A DNA stretch of 50,030 nt, taken from assembly GCA_902464015.1 (NCBI GenBank), contig CABQHM010000023.1, positions 1 to 50,030 on the forward strand, read 5' to 3'. The stretch comes from an uncultured Coriobacteriales bacterium. Its GTDB lineage: Bacteria > Actinomycetota > Coriobacteriia > Coriobacteriales > UMGS124. Positions 33,311 to 42,571 of this stretch are shown piece by piece. Under the pieces are notes generated by a model. That model had not been told where the DNA came from and made no database searches. It worked only from the letters and a program-made list of their open reading frames with translations. Every line of letters begins with the position of its first letter. Position 1 is the first letter of the stretch. Made by a program: the position numbers and the translations under genes.

Positions 33311-34756
33311 ATGGCAATGTTTGAGAGCCTTTCCAATCGCCTGCAAGACACCTTCGAGGGCCTGCGCGGCAAGGGAAAGCTGAATGAAGCCGACATCGAT
33401 GCAGCGATGCGCGAAGTGCGCATGGCCTTGCTTGAGGCCGACGTCAACTTCAAGGTCGTCAAGGAGTTCGTCGCCAAGTGCAAGGCTCGCTGTCTGACCA
33501 GCGAGGTGCTCGAGTCGCTGTCGCCCGCACAGAACGTCGTTAAGATCGTGCTCGATGAGCTCACGGAGCTCCTCGGCTCTACGGAGAGCCGCCTGGTGCT
33601 CACGAGCCGCATCCCCAACGTTATCATGCTCGTGGGTCTGCAAGGCTCGGGTAAGACGACGGCTGCGGCCAAGCTTGCTCTGCTGCTCAAGTCCCAAGGT
33701 CATGCGCCTTTGCTTGCGGCCTGCGACGTGTACCGCCCCGCTGCTGCCGATCAGCTCGAGACGCTCGGCGGTGAGCTCGGCGTCAAGGTCTACCGCGGCG
33801 ATGGCAAGCATCCTGTCGACATCGCCAAGGGTGCCATTCGCGCCGCAATCGACGACATGAAAGATGTCGTCATCGTCGATACCGCGGGCCGTTTGCAAAT
33901 CGATGAGACGATGATGAAAGAGGCCGCCGATATCAAGGCGGCCGTTAAGCCCGACCAGATTCTTATGGTCGTGGACTCCATGACCGGCCAGGACATCGTC
34001 AACGTCGTCCAGGTGTTTGCCGAGCGTGTCGACTTCGACGGTGTCATCATGACCAAGCTCGATGGTGACTCGCGTGGCGGCGGTGCCTTGTCGGTACGCA
34101 GCGTCACCGGCAAGCCCATCAAGTTCATCTCCACTGGCGAGAAGCCCGACCAGTTCCAGGTGTTCTATCCCGAGCGCATGGCTCGCCGCATCCTGGGCAT
34201 GGGCGACATGATCTCCATCATCGAGAAGGCCCAACAGCAGGTTGACGAGAAGCAGGCTCAGGTTGCCGAGCGCATGCTCAACCAGGGCCTCACCTTCGAC
34301 GACTTCCTGATGCAGATGAAGTCGATTAAGAAGATGGGTGGTTTCACCTCGATTCTGTCCGCGCTTCCCGGTGGTGATCGCCTCATGCAGAAGGCCGATG
34401 GGCAGATCGACGACTCCATCATGGACAAGACTGAGGCCATCATCATGTCCATGACCAAGGAGGAGCGCGCCAAACCCCGCATCATCAACGGCAGCCGCCG
34501 TGCCCGTATTGCCAAGGGTGCAGGCGTCGAGGTCTACGACGTCAACAGCCTCATCAAGCAGTTCGATCAGATGAACAAGATGATGAGCAAACTGCGCTCA
34601 GCCAGCAATCAGCCTCAGGGTAAAGGTAAGGGTAAGGGTAAGAACAAAGGTCGCAACAGCATGAAGTCGCTGGGCCGCATGATGGGCGGCTTGGGCGGCA
34701 TGAACCCGGGGGATATGGCGCAGATGCAGAAAATGATGCGCGATATGATGAAGTAG
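33311..34756 (+). CDS. ffh: Signal recognition particle protein Ffh (SRP54)
   Basis: The GTPase and signal-sequence-binding part of SRP. The 481-residue protein has the NG domain with GLQGSGKTT (109-117), DTAGRLQ and TKLDGDSRGGG, then the methionine-rich M domain. The C-terminus carries a Gly-Lys repeat encoded by four GGTAAR hexamers (34619-34642), then an unusually Met-rich tail (RMMGGLGGMNPGDM, QMQKMMRDMMK). ylxM, often between ftsY and ffh, is absent. The TAG stop overlaps the first base of the structured repeat element that follows. Confidence 0.96.
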   Translation: MAMFESLSNRLQDTFEGLRGKGKLNEADIDAAMREVRMALLEADVNFKVVKEFVAKCKARCLTSEVLESLSPAQNVVKIVLDELTELLGSTESRLVLTSRIPNVIMLVGLQGSGKTTAAAKLALLLKSQGHAPLLAACDVYRPAAADQLETLGGELGVKVYRGDGKHPVDIAKGAIRAAIDDMKDVVIVDTAGRLQIDETMMKEAADIKAAVKPDQILMVVDSMTGQDIVNVVQVFAERVDFDGVIMTKLDGDSRGGGALSVRSVTGKPIKFISTGEKPDQFQVFYPERMARRILGMGDMISIIEKAQQQVDEKQAQVAERMLNQGLTFDDFLMQMKSIKKMGGFTSILSALPGGDRLMQKADGQIDDSIMDKTEAIIMSMTKEERAKPRIINGSRRARIAKGAGVEVYDVNSLIKQFDQMNKMMSKLRSASNQPQGKGKGKGKNKGRNSMKSLGRMMGGLGGMNPGDMAQMQKMMRDMMK

Positions 34757-34865
34757 GGCTCCCAGAGGGGCGCCGCATTGCCTCAGTGCTCAGACAGTCC
34801 TCGCAATAAGGCCGCTCATGCGGCCTTATTGCTGCGGAACTGCGCCTGAGGCAATGCGGTGCCCC
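34756..34865 (+). repeat. Structured repeat element, copy 1 (after ffh)
   Basis: The element starts with GGGCTCCC (34756-34763). The outer stem is 20 bp, 34767-34786 with 34846-34865, with one G-T pair. Inside it face TGCTCAGACAGTCCTC (34787-34802) and TGCGGAACTGCGC (34833-34845), which can pair as CAGTCC with GGAACTG leaving one bulged A. The inner hairpin is 13 perfect base pairs, GCAATAAGGCCGC (34803-34815) with 34820-34832, loop TCAT. No T run follows, so it is not an ordinary terminator. See copies at 34925 and 49816. Confidence 0.85.
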
Positions 34866-35179
34866 AGCGCGCTACGGCATCATGATCGGTTGAGGGCCGA
34901 AGGGCGGGGGCTTGCGGGACTGCGGGGTTCTCACGGGGCCCCGCAGTGTTCCTCAGTGCTCAGACAGTCCTCGCAATAAAGCCGCGTGGGCGGCATTATT
35001 GCTGCGGAACTACGCCTGAGGAACATCGTGGGGCCTTGCACGGCACTGCGCCATGATCGGTTGAGGGCTAAGGGCAGAAGCTTGCGGAACTGCCGTTCAG
35101 TTTCATTTGCTCAAGTATGAGTTGAGGGTAGTAATACGCTCCTGAATGCTATTTGTAAGGTTTAAGTTTAAGGTTATAG
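34866..35179. other. Spacer of the tandem repeat and upstream region of the HAD gene
   Basis: The sequence after each element copy is also repeated. CATGATCGGTTGAGGG at 34881 recurs at 35052, followed in both by a degenerate AAGGGC stretch and CTTGCGG(G/A)ACTGC (34911 and about 35081), which resembles the conserved 3' strand of the element. Positions 35101-35179 are AT-rich leader of the HAD gene with no convincing promoter. No protein-coding gene is seen. Confidence 0.6.
34925..35035 (+). repeat. Structured repeat element, copy 2 (tandem)
   Basis: Box GGGTTCTC is at 34925-34932. The outer stem is 34937-34956 with 35016-35035, containing G-T pairs and one mismatch. The conserved strands are TGCTCAGACAGTCCTC (34957-34972) and TGCGGAACTACGC (35003-35015). 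The inner stem is 34973-34985 with 34990-35002, with one mismatch and loop GTGG. The outer stem differs from copy 1 at paired positions on both strands (for example G-C at 34780/34852 becomes T-A at 34950/35022). The repeat period to copy 1 is 170 bases. Confidence 0.85.
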
Positions 35180-35896
35180 ATGAGAGTGAGCTGCGTGGGC
35201 GTGACTAAGGGATGTGTGCCGGTGCAGGGGGTCATTTTTGATTGCGATGGGACGCTCATGGACACCATGGGGCTGTGGCTGGAGGTTGAAGACCAGCTGG
35301 CGGCGCGTGTGGGGCATGTGTTCAGCGCCTCTGAGCAGGACATGATGCGTACGCTCACCATATCTGAGACGGGGGAGTACCTGCACGGCGAGTTGGGCAT
35401 TCTAGGGTCAGCTCAGGAGGTTGTCGACGAGATCAATCGTCTGGCACGCGACTACTATGCCACCCGAGCAACGCTGAAACCCGGCGTGCTCGAGTTTGTG
35501 AGTGAACTGCATCGCCGTGGTATTCCATGTGCCATCGCTTCGTCGAGTCCGCACACCTTGCTTGATCCCGGTGTCGAGCACACGGGGCTCTCCGATATGC
35601 TCGCGGCTGTTGTCTCGACTGATGACGTTCAGGCCTCGAAGCGCGAGCCTGCGGTATACGACCGTGCGCGTGGGCTGCTCGGCTCGGACCTTGATGCCAC
35701 ATGGGTGTTCGAGGATGGTTCGTACACGTTTGCAACTACGGTACCTGCTGGCTATCGCACCGTTGGGGTGTATGACTGCGATGAGTCAGGTACGTTCGAG
35801 GAACTTTCGCGCCTCGCCGACGTGGCCGTCCACAGTTTCGAGGAGCTTGATGTTGACAGGTTCTTGGCGGGGGAGTATGCCAAGGCTTGCGCATAG
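35180..35896 (+). CDS. HAD-superfamily hydrolase (phosphatase-like)
   Basis: The 238-residue protein has the HAD nucleophile motif FDCDGTLMDT (Asp21, Asp23), motif II serines at SSS (121-123), a Lys154 in QASKREPAVY as motif III, and acidic motif IV FEDGS (Glu178, Asp179). The helical cap lies between motifs I and II. It resembles beta-phosphoglucomutase/sugar-phosphatase relatives; the substrate cannot be told. The start at 35180 has AGG six bases upstream, and codons 1-15 are weakly conserved, so a later start is possible. It stands alone between the repeat elements and a non-coding gap. Confidence 0.85.
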   Translation: MRVSCVGVTKGCVPVQGVIFDCDGTLMDTMGLWLEVEDQLAARVGHVFSASEQDMMRTLTISETGEYLHGELGILGSAQEVVDEINRLARDYYATRATLKPGVLEFVSELHRRGIPCAIASSSPHTLLDPGVEHTGLSDMLAAVVSTDDVQASKREPAVYDRARGLLGSDLDATWVFEDGSYTFATTVPAGYRTVGVYDCDESGTFEELSRLADVAVHSFEELDVDRFLAGEYAKACA

Positions 35897-36258
35897 CTTC
35901 CGAGACTTCGGTTCGCTCTGCTTGGGACGGAGGGTGCTGGGAACGTATGCCGAAGTCCGTGCGCCGTTTTGCCAGGTTCGGACATGACAGGCTTTGTGCG
36001 GGTGCGTCAGGGTTGCCTGCACGCTCGTTCGAGGCGACTGATTTTGCTAGGTCTGCGCCGCAGGGGCAGACCAAGTCGGTACATGCCTTTGGGGCCTTTG
36101 GTTTTGATGGACCTTGCAGTGCGAGAGCCCAATGGAATTGTGCCTGCTCTTTCAGTCGTCGCTCAAGAATGTGAATTAGAGGGCGGCGGTCTTCTGGATT
36201 CGCCTGTGGGGTACAAGGGTACGGACACACATAGAGACTGGGGAGGAGCCTTAGCCTT
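35897..36258. other. 362-base gap before ftsH without a supported gene
   Basis: No frame on either strand looks like protein: the open stretches are arginine/serine-rich and lack ribosome sites. An 8-bp inverted repeat (GACTTCGG 35904-35911, CCGAAGTC 35950-35957) could form a hairpin after the HAD gene. I see no tRNA and no clear promoter. The last 20 bases carry the GGGGAGGAG ribosome site of ftsH. Confidence 0.5.
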
Positions 36259-38127
36259 ATGGATATGAACGAAAGCAAAAAACGCCGAGCCATGATCACC
36301 TATGTCCTCATAGGTTTGGTCGTGCTTGCCGTGCTCAACGCCGTGGTGGCTCCGGCCATCAACACGAATCCCGTGCAAGAGGTCCCTTATACGCAGCTGC
36401 TCTCCATGGCTGACGAGGGCAAGGTCGACGAGGTCGAGTACAACCTGTCCTCCGGTGAGATCAAGTACAGCTCCAAGGCGGATGACGGTACCACGAGCTA
36501 TTACAGCACCACGTACTGGCCCAACGACTCCACGCTGCTGCCGCGTCTTGAGAAGGCTGGCGCCACGGCGACCACCCACATCGAGGTCAACAACAGCGGC
36601 ATGTTCATCTACCTGCTCACCTTCTTCCTGCCGATTATCATTTTCATCGCTTTCGGTTGGTGGATGAACAAGAAGCTGCGCAAGGCCATGGGCGACGACA
36701 ACCCCACGATGAGCTTCGGCGGTTTCGGCCAGGGTTTGGGTGCTTCCAACTCTAAGATTGTCGCCGAGAAGGAGACGGGCGTCACGTTCGACGACGTCGC
36801 CGGTCAGGACGAGGCCAAGGAGGCTTTGACCGAGATCGTTGACTTCCTCGACCGTCCCGAGCGCTATGAGGAAATCGGCGCGAAGCTGCCGCGTGGCGCT
36901 CTGCTGGTGGGCCCTCCCGGCACGGGCAAGACGCTGCTCGCCAAGGCTGTTGCCGGCGAGGCAAAGGTGCCGTTCTTCTCCATTTCCGGCTCCGAGTTCG
37001 TTGAGATGTTCGTAGGCCGCGGCGCGGCTCGTGTGCGTGACCTGTTCAAACAGGCCAAGGAAAAGGCCCCCTGCATCGTCTTCATCGACGAGATCGACAC
37101 CATCGGCAAACGTCGCGACACCGCCGGCTTCTCTTCCAATGACGAGCGCGAGCAGACGCTCAACCAGCTGCTCACCGAGATGGACGGCTTTGACAACCAC
37201 AAGGGTATCGTCGTGCTGGGCGCCACGAACCGCCCCGAGACGCTCGACCCCGCTCTGCTGCGTCCCGGCCGTTTCGACAGGCGCGTGCATGTCGAGCTTC
37301 CCGACCTTACGGGACGCAAGGCGATTCTGAAGCTCCATGCCAAGAACGTTAAGATGGCAGGCTCTATCGACTTTGGTGCAATTGCGAAGGCGACCTCCGG
37401 TGCGTCCGGTGCCGACTTGGCCAACATCGTGAACGAGGCCGCCCTGCGCGCTGTGCGCGAGGGACGCAAGGGCATCCTGCAAGAGGACCTCTACGAGTCG
37501 GTCGAGACGGTCATCGCCGGCCAGCAGCGCAAGAGCCAGGTTCTCTCCGACAAGGAGAAGAAGATCGTCGCGTACCACGAGATTGGCCATGCGCTTGTCG
37601 CAGCAAAGCAGACTGCTTCAGCTCCCGTGACGAAGATTACCATCATCCCGCGCACTTCCGGTGCCCTGGGCTATACGATGCAGGTTGACGATGACGAACA
37701 TTTCCTCACTACGCGCGAGGAAGCAGTCAACAAGCTGGCGACGCTGTGCGGCGGTCGCGCAGCGGAGGAAATCATTTTCGACCAGGCCACGACCGGCGCG
37801 TCCAACGACATCGAGCAGGCCACGAAGCTTGCGCGCAACATGGTCACGCGCTTCGGTATGTCTTCGCAGTTTGGCATGGTGGCGCTCGGTACGGTCAACA
37901 ATCCCTACCTCAGCTCCGACTCGTCGCTCACCTGCAGTGAGGGCACGGCCGAAAAGGTCGATGAGGAGGTCGTCGAGCTCGTGGGACAGGCGCATGCGAA
38001 AGCGACGCAGATCCTGCGCGAGAACATCCTCAAGCTCCATGAGCTTGCCGCGTACCTGCTCAAGAAAGAGACCATAACCGGTGACGAGTTCATGGCTATC
38101 TTAAACGACGCCCCTCAGCAGGCATAG
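36259..38127 (+). CDS. ftsH: ATP-dependent zinc metalloprotease FtsH
   Basis: A membrane-bound AAA+ protease that degrades misfolded membrane and regulatory proteins. The 622-residue protein has membrane helices at about 12-32 and 115-136 with an outside loop between, a Walker A GPPGTGKT (218-225), the FIDEID Walker B, the second region of homology and the zinc site HEIGH (440-444), where Ile replaces the usual Ala. GGGGAGGAG (36239-36248) precedes the ATG. Here it is followed by a terminator. Confidence 0.96.
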   Translation: MDMNESKKRRAMITYVLIGLVVLAVLNAVVAPAINTNPVQEVPYTQLLSMADEGKVDEVEYNLSSGEIKYSSKADDGTTSYYSTTYWPNDSTLLPRLEKAGATATTHIEVNNSGMFIYLLTFFLPIIIFIAFGWWMNKKLRKAMGDDNPTMSFGGFGQGLGASNSKIVAEKETGVTFDDVAGQDEAKEALTEIVDFLDRPERYEEIGAKLPRGALLVGPPGTGKTLLAKAVAGEAKVPFFSISGSEFVEMFVGRGAARVRDLFKQAKEKAPCIVFIDEIDTIGKRRDTAGFSSNDEREQTLNQLLTEMDGFDNHKGIVVLGATNRPETLDPALLRPGRFDRRVHVELPDLTGRKAILKLHAKNVKMAGSIDFGAIAKATSGASGADLANIVNEAALRAVREGRKGILQEDLYESVETVIAGQQRKSQVLSDKEKKIVAYHEIGHALVAAKQTASAPVTKITIIPRTSGALGYTMQVDDDEHFLTTREEAVNKLATLCGGRAAEEIIFDQATTGASNDIEQATKLARNMVTRFGMSSQFGMVALGTVNNPYLSSDSSLTCSEGTAEKVDEEVVELVGQAHAKATQILRENILKLHELAAYLLKKETITGDEFMAILNDAPQQA

Positions 38128-38139
38128 AGGTCATACAAT

Positions 38140-38188
38140 GGGCGGATGTGTTTGGTAGATGCGAATCTGCCGCACATCCGCCCTTTTT
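38140..38188 (+). terminator. Intrinsic terminator after ftsH
   Basis: GGGCGGATGTG (38140-38150) pairs perfectly with CACATCCGCCC (38173-38183), followed by TTTTT. Confidence 0.85.
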
Positions 38189-38207
38189 CGTATAGCTGGG
38201 AGACCCA

Positions 38208-39692
38208 TTGCCACGCATGCAGCAGGACAACACGAATAACTCAGCTCAATCTGCCGCGCCCAAGAAGGCGCAGCTTGGTCGCGGTGCCCAGGTCGCAAGT
38301 ATGATTGCCGGTGCACTCATCGGGCTTGTGGCACTCGTCTACCTCTTGGGTTGCGTGTATTACTACGACCGATTCTGGCCCAACACCAAGATCGGTGATG
38401 CGAACCTCTCCAACATGACAGAGGCCGATGCCGTCTCCACGCTTGACCAGGTATCACGCAGTCGTACGGTTGCCGTATCGGGTCAGGGTGTTTCGTTTAC
38501 GCTCACCGGCGGCACTGCCGGTCTTGAGATCAACTCCTCCTCGGCGGTCAAGACCGCGCTCGATGACAACGCCTGCTGGCAGTGGCCTTTCCAGGTATTT
38601 GCTGCCCACGATGAAACCGATGCATTGAGCTCGTCTTTCGATCTCGACCTGTTGCGTTCTGCCATTGAGTCCTCCGTCTCGTCGTTCAACGCAAGCGCCT
38701 CCGACCCCATCGATGCGACGCTGTATTTCGACGAGTCCACCAATCGCTATGAGATCAACCCCGGTTCTTTGGGCACGAAGCTCGACATCGACTCGATTAT
38801 GGAGACTGTGCAGACGGCTCTTGCCCAGCGCAACCCCTATGCTGCGCTTACGAGCGTGAACCTGGTTCATCAGTCCGTCAAGGCTGACGACCCGTATCTC
38901 ATTACGAAGCGCGACACGGCGAACGCCTATCTCTCCTGCTCGCTTGACCTCACGCTCAACGGCACGCTTGTGGCATCCGTCAACCCTTCGGTGGTGAAGG
39001 ATTGGATCACCTTTGGTGAGGACGGCACGGCAGCTCTCGACGAGGCGCAGCTTGTCGCTTGGGTCGACGGCGTCGAGTCTCTCGTCGATTCGGTTGGCTC
39101 CACCCGCACCTATACGCGTCCTAACGACGGCCAGGTGTTCACGGTGTCGCGCGGTAACTATGGTTGGATCAGCGACGGCGAGGCGCTTGAGGATCTCGTG
39201 CGCAACGCTGTGTACAGTTCGACCGTCGGTTCCTCTGAGATTCCCACCAAGCAGTCGGCAAGCGCGTACAACCCCGGCGGCGCCGATTGGGCCGGCAGCT
39301 CCTGGATTGACGTCGACTTGGGCGAGCAGTACGTGCGCTACTTCGACCCGGATGGCAATGTGTTGTGGGAAAGCCCCTGTGTCAGCGGCGCTTATGGCGT
39401 GCATGACACTCCTTTGGGCGTGTATTCCATTTACAATAAGGCACTTGACCAGACGCTTCTGGGCAACATCGTCCCAGAGACGGGCAAGCGCGAGTATGAG
39501 ACTCCTGTCAGCTACTGGATTCCGTTCAATGACGGTGTGGGCTTGCATGACGCCAATTGGCAGCCCGACTTCGGTGGTTCCATGTATATGAGCGGCTACG
39601 GCTCCCACGGCTGCATCAACCTGCCGTCCTCCGCAGCTGCTGAGCTGTACTCTCTGTGTTCTATCGGCGACGTCGTCGTCGTTCATTATTAA
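38208..39692 (+). CDS. L,D-transpeptidase (YkuD domain) with membrane anchor
   Basis: Such enzymes form 3-3 crosslinks in peptidoglycan or attach proteins to it. The 494-residue protein has an N-terminal membrane helix (about 27-50), a long external region resembling the peptidoglycan-binding modules found before YkuD domains, and a C-terminal YkuD domain (about 365-494). His447 in LHDANW and SHGCIN with catalytic Cys469 are intact. The start is TTG 38208 with GGGAG five bases upstream; ATG 38217 is the alternative. It suggests beta-lactam-insensitive crosslinking alongside the amidated stems made via MurT/GatD. Confidence 0.92.
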   Translation: MPRMQQDNTNNSAQSAAPKKAQLGRGAQVASMIAGALIGLVALVYLLGCVYYYDRFWPNTKIGDANLSNMTEADAVSTLDQVSRSRTVAVSGQGVSFTLTGGTAGLEINSSSAVKTALDDNACWQWPFQVFAAHDETDALSSSFDLDLLRSAIESSVSSFNASASDPIDATLYFDESTNRYEINPGSLGTKLDIDSIMETVQTALAQRNPYAALTSVNLVHQSVKADDPYLITKRDTANAYLSCSLDLTLNGTLVASVNPSVVKDWITFGEDGTAALDEAQLVAWVDGVESLVDSVGSTRTYTRPNDGQVFTVSRGNYGWISDGEALEDLVRNAVYSSTVGSSEIPTKQSASAYNPGGADWAGSSWIDVDLGEQYVRYFDPDGNVLWESPCVSGAYGVHDTPLGVYSIYNKALDQTLLGNIVPETGKREYETPVSYWIPFNDGVGLHDANWQPDFGGSMYMSGYGSHGCINLPSSAAAELYSLCSIGDVVVVHY

Positions 39693-39767
39693 TGGTATGC
39701 CCAGGTAACACTCGATGTCCTTTTGCGTAGGACCCACCTGCGCAGCGTTATGAAAGGGTTTGGACAA

Positions 39768-42566
39768 GTGGCAAAAGAGAACGACTTCAGCTCGACGCTG
39801 AACCTTCCCAAAACCGACTTCCCCATGAGGGGCGGCCTTGCCAAGAGCGAGCCCGTCCGTTTGGCGAAGTGGAACGAGGAGGGCGTCTACGAGCTCACCC
39901 TCAAGAAGAACGAGGGTCATCCCTCCTTCGTGCTTCATGACGGCCCGCCTTATGCGAACGGCCCGATTCACATCGGCCACGCCATGAACAAGATTTCGAA
40001 GGACATCATCAACCGTTATTGGACGATGCAGGGTCGCTATGTGCCCTACATCCCCGGTTGGGACTGTCACGGCCAGCCCATTGAGCACAAGGTTGAGACG
40101 AAGCTCGGCACGAAGAAGTTCAACGAGACGCCCGTTGAGAAGATTCGCGAGATGTGCAACGAGTTCGCCGTTGAGAACATCGAGCTCCAGAAGGCCGGTT
40201 TCCGCAGGCTCGGCGTGCTGGGCGACTGGGACAACCCTTACCTGACGCTGTACCATCAGCATGACGCCGCCGACATCGAGGTCTTCAAGGCCATGTTCGA
40301 CCGCGGCATGGTCTACCGTGGTCACAAGCCGGTGCACTGGTGCAAGCATTGCCACACCGCTCTCGCCGAGGCTGAGATCGAGTATGGCGACGAGACGTCG
40401 CCCTCCATCTTCGTACGCTTCGAGATGACCTCCACGCCTGCGGGCCTGGAGTCCTTCGAGGGTCCGGCTGACTTCATCATTTGGACCACCACGCCTTGGA
40501 CCATCCCTTCCGACCAGGCCATCTCCATGAAGCCCGGCGCACTGTACGTCGCCGTTGAGCATGACGGCCGCGCCGAGGTCATGCTTGAGGCCCTTGCCCC
40601 CAAGCTCTGCGAGGAGTTTGGTTGGGACTACACGCCTGTCATGGTCGACGGCCAGCCCTACATCCAGCCGGCTGAGACCTTCGAGGGCCTCCACTACAAG
40701 CAGCCTGTCTTCGACGGTGTCGAGGGCGTCGCGCTTTTGGCCGACTACGTTGGCGTCGATGATGGTACGGGTATCGTCCACAACTCGCCCGGTCACGGCG
40801 TCGACGACTACTTCGCCTGCCTCAAGGCTGGCATTACCGACATCTGCATGCCGGTCGACGACGACGGCAAGTTCTACGTCGGCGACGAGTTCGGCTGCGG
40901 CGGTCCCTTCTCCGGCATGGACACCGACGAGGCCAACCCCCACGTCATCGAGTTCCTACGCGAGCGCGGCACGCTCGTGCGCGAGAAGAAGATCACGCAC
41001 AGCTACCCGCACTGCTGGCGCTGCAAGAACCCCGTTCTGTTCCGCGCGACCGACCAGTGGTTCGTCTCCATGGGCAAGACGGGGCTGCGCGCTGAGGCTC
41101 TCGACGAGATTCAGAACAAGGTGACCTGGTACCCGGCCCATGCTGCCAACCGTATCGGTTCGATGGTCGAGCAACGTCCCGACTGGTGCATCTCCCGTCA
41201 GCGCAACTGGGGCGTGCCGATTCCGAGCTACACCTGCCAGGACTGCGGCACGAAGGTCATGAACGACGACACGCTCGACGCCGTCATCGCACTGTTCCAT
41301 GAGAAGGGCTCCGACGCTTGGTTCACCGAGGACCCCAAGTCCTATCTGGGTGAAGCCTGCGTGTGCCCCAAGTGCGGCGGTGCGAACCTCAAGATCGACC
41401 GCGATATTCTCGACGTGTGGTGGGACTCCGGTGTCTCTTGGAAGGCCGTCTGCGAGTACCGTCCTGAGCTCACCTATCCCGCCGACATGTATCTCGAGGG
41501 TTCCGACCAGCATCGCGGTTGGTTCCAGAGCTCCCTGCTGACGAGCGTAGGCGCCAACGACCACGCTCCTTATCGCGCCGTTATCTCCCAGGGCTTCACG
41601 CTCGACGGCCAGGGCCGCAAGATGAGCAAGTCGCTGGGCAACGTCATCGACCCCAACAAGGTCTGTGACGAGATGGGCGCCGACATCATTCGTCTGTGGG
41701 TCTCCTCTGTGGACACCTCCACCGACGTCGCCATCGACCACGAGATCCTGAAGCGCACGAGCGACGCCTACCGCCGTTTCCGCAACTGCTTCCGCTTCCT
41801 GCTCTCCGAGCTGTACGACTTCGATCCTGCGACTGACGCAGTGTCTGCCGAGCAGCTTCTGGCGGTCGACGCCGTTGCCCTTTCCAGGATGTGCGCCGTT
41901 CATGCTAAGGTTGAGGAGGCCTATGCGGGCTATCGCTTCAACCAGGTCTATCGCACGCTCTACGACTATGTCGTGACCGAGCTTTCCAACGTGTATATGG
42001 ACGTCGTGAAGGACCGCACGTACTGCTGCGCGGCTACGAGCGTCGAGCGCCGCAGCGCCCAGACGGTCCTGGCTGAGATTCTCTCGATGCTCCTGCACGA
42101 CCTGCAGCCCATCCTTGCCTTTACGTGCGACGAGGTTCTCGGCTACCTGCCCGAGTCTATGCGCGAGGGCCAGAAGTACGCCGCCCTGCTCGATTGGTAC
42201 CACGCCCCCATGAGCGCCGAAGAGGCTGCCAAGCTTGCTCCCGCTTGGGATGCGGCCGACCTTGTGCGCGACGCCGTGAAGAAGGTCCTCGAGCCCGTTC
42301 TTGCGCAGAAGACCATCGCCAAGAGCCAGGAGGCGTGCGTGAGCGTCGTCGCCCCCGAGGCGGTTGTTGAGACGGTGGCTTCATCCGGCATCGATATGGC
42401 CGAGTTCTGCATCGTTGCTGGCGTCGATCTTGTTGCCGGTGAGGTGGAAGAGCCCCAGGCCCAGGTCGAGGTTGCTCAGGGCGACAAGTGCCCGCGTTGC
42501 TGGAACGTCCGCACGCTGTGCGAGGACGGCCTGTGCCAGCGCTGCCACGAAGCCCTGGAGGGTTAG
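39768..42566 (+). CDS. ileS: Isoleucyl-tRNA synthetase
   Basis: Charges tRNA-Ile. The ~932-residue class I enzyme has HIGH at 68-71 (GPIHIGHA), KMSKS at 618-622, the CP1 editing domain between them and a C-terminal zinc finger (CPRC and CQRC in the last 25 residues). I chose GTG 39768, with AAAGGG about ten bases upstream; ATG 39750 and TTG 39723 are alternatives adding non-conserved residues. No T-box fits in the 75-base upstream gap. lspA follows five bases later, a common pairing. Confidence 0.96.
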   Translation: MAKENDFSSTLNLPKTDFPMRGGLAKSEPVRLAKWNEEGVYELTLKKNEGHPSFVLHDGPPYANGPIHIGHAMNKISKDIINRYWTMQGRYVPYIPGWDCHGQPIEHKVETKLGTKKFNETPVEKIREMCNEFAVENIELQKAGFRRLGVLGDWDNPYLTLYHQHDAADIEVFKAMFDRGMVYRGHKPVHWCKHCHTALAEAEIEYGDETSPSIFVRFEMTSTPAGLESFEGPADFIIWTTTPWTIPSDQAISMKPGALYVAVEHDGRAEVMLEALAPKLCEEFGWDYTPVMVDGQPYIQPAETFEGLHYKQPVFDGVEGVALLADYVGVDDGTGIVHNSPGHGVDDYFACLKAGITDICMPVDDDGKFYVGDEFGCGGPFSGMDTDEANPHVIEFLRERGTLVREKKITHSYPHCWRCKNPVLFRATDQWFVSMGKTGLRAEALDEIQNKVTWYPAHAANRIGSMVEQRPDWCISRQRNWGVPIPSYTCQDCGTKVMNDDTLDAVIALFHEKGSDAWFTEDPKSYLGEACVCPKCGGANLKIDRDILDVWWDSGVSWKAVCEYRPELTYPADMYLEGSDQHRGWFQSSLLTSVGANDHAPYRAVISQGFTLDGQGRKMSKSLGNVIDPNKVCDEMGADIIRLWVSSVDTSTDVAIDHEILKRTSDAYRRFRNCFRFLLSELYDFDPATDAVSAEQLLAVDAVALSRMCAVHAKVEEAYAGYRFNQVYRTLYDYVVTELSNVYMDVVKDRTYCCAATSVERRSAQTVLAEILSMLLHDLQPILAFTCDEVLGYLPESMREGQKYAALLDWYHAPMSAEEAAKLAPAWDAADLVRDAVKKVLEPVLAQKTIAKSQEACVSVVAPEAVVETVASSGIDMAEFCIVAGVDLVAGEVEEPQAQVEVAQGDKCPRCWNVRTLCEDGLCQRCHEALEG

Positions 42567-42571
42567 GTTTC

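Noticed and set aside
34787..34802. GACAGTCCT in the element resembles the substrate strand of the hairpin ribozyme
   Set aside because: The opposing strand lacks the AGAA loop and no loop-B domain is present; the match is too short to mean self-cleavage.
34756..35035. Elements as ordinary intrinsic terminators
   Set aside because: No T run follows the stems, and internal strands are more conserved than the stems themselves.
35736..36299. Minus-strand frame across the gap before ftsH
   Set aside because: It overlaps both HAD and ftsH coding ends, is low-complexity and has no motif or ribosome site.
39693..39767. T-box leader before ileS
   Set aside because: The gap is only about 75 bases and shows no T-box sequence or terminator.
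38454..40943. Long minus-strand open frame opposite the L,D-transpeptidase and ileS
   Set aside because: Same artefact: it mirrors codon bias of the real genes and has no recognisable domain.
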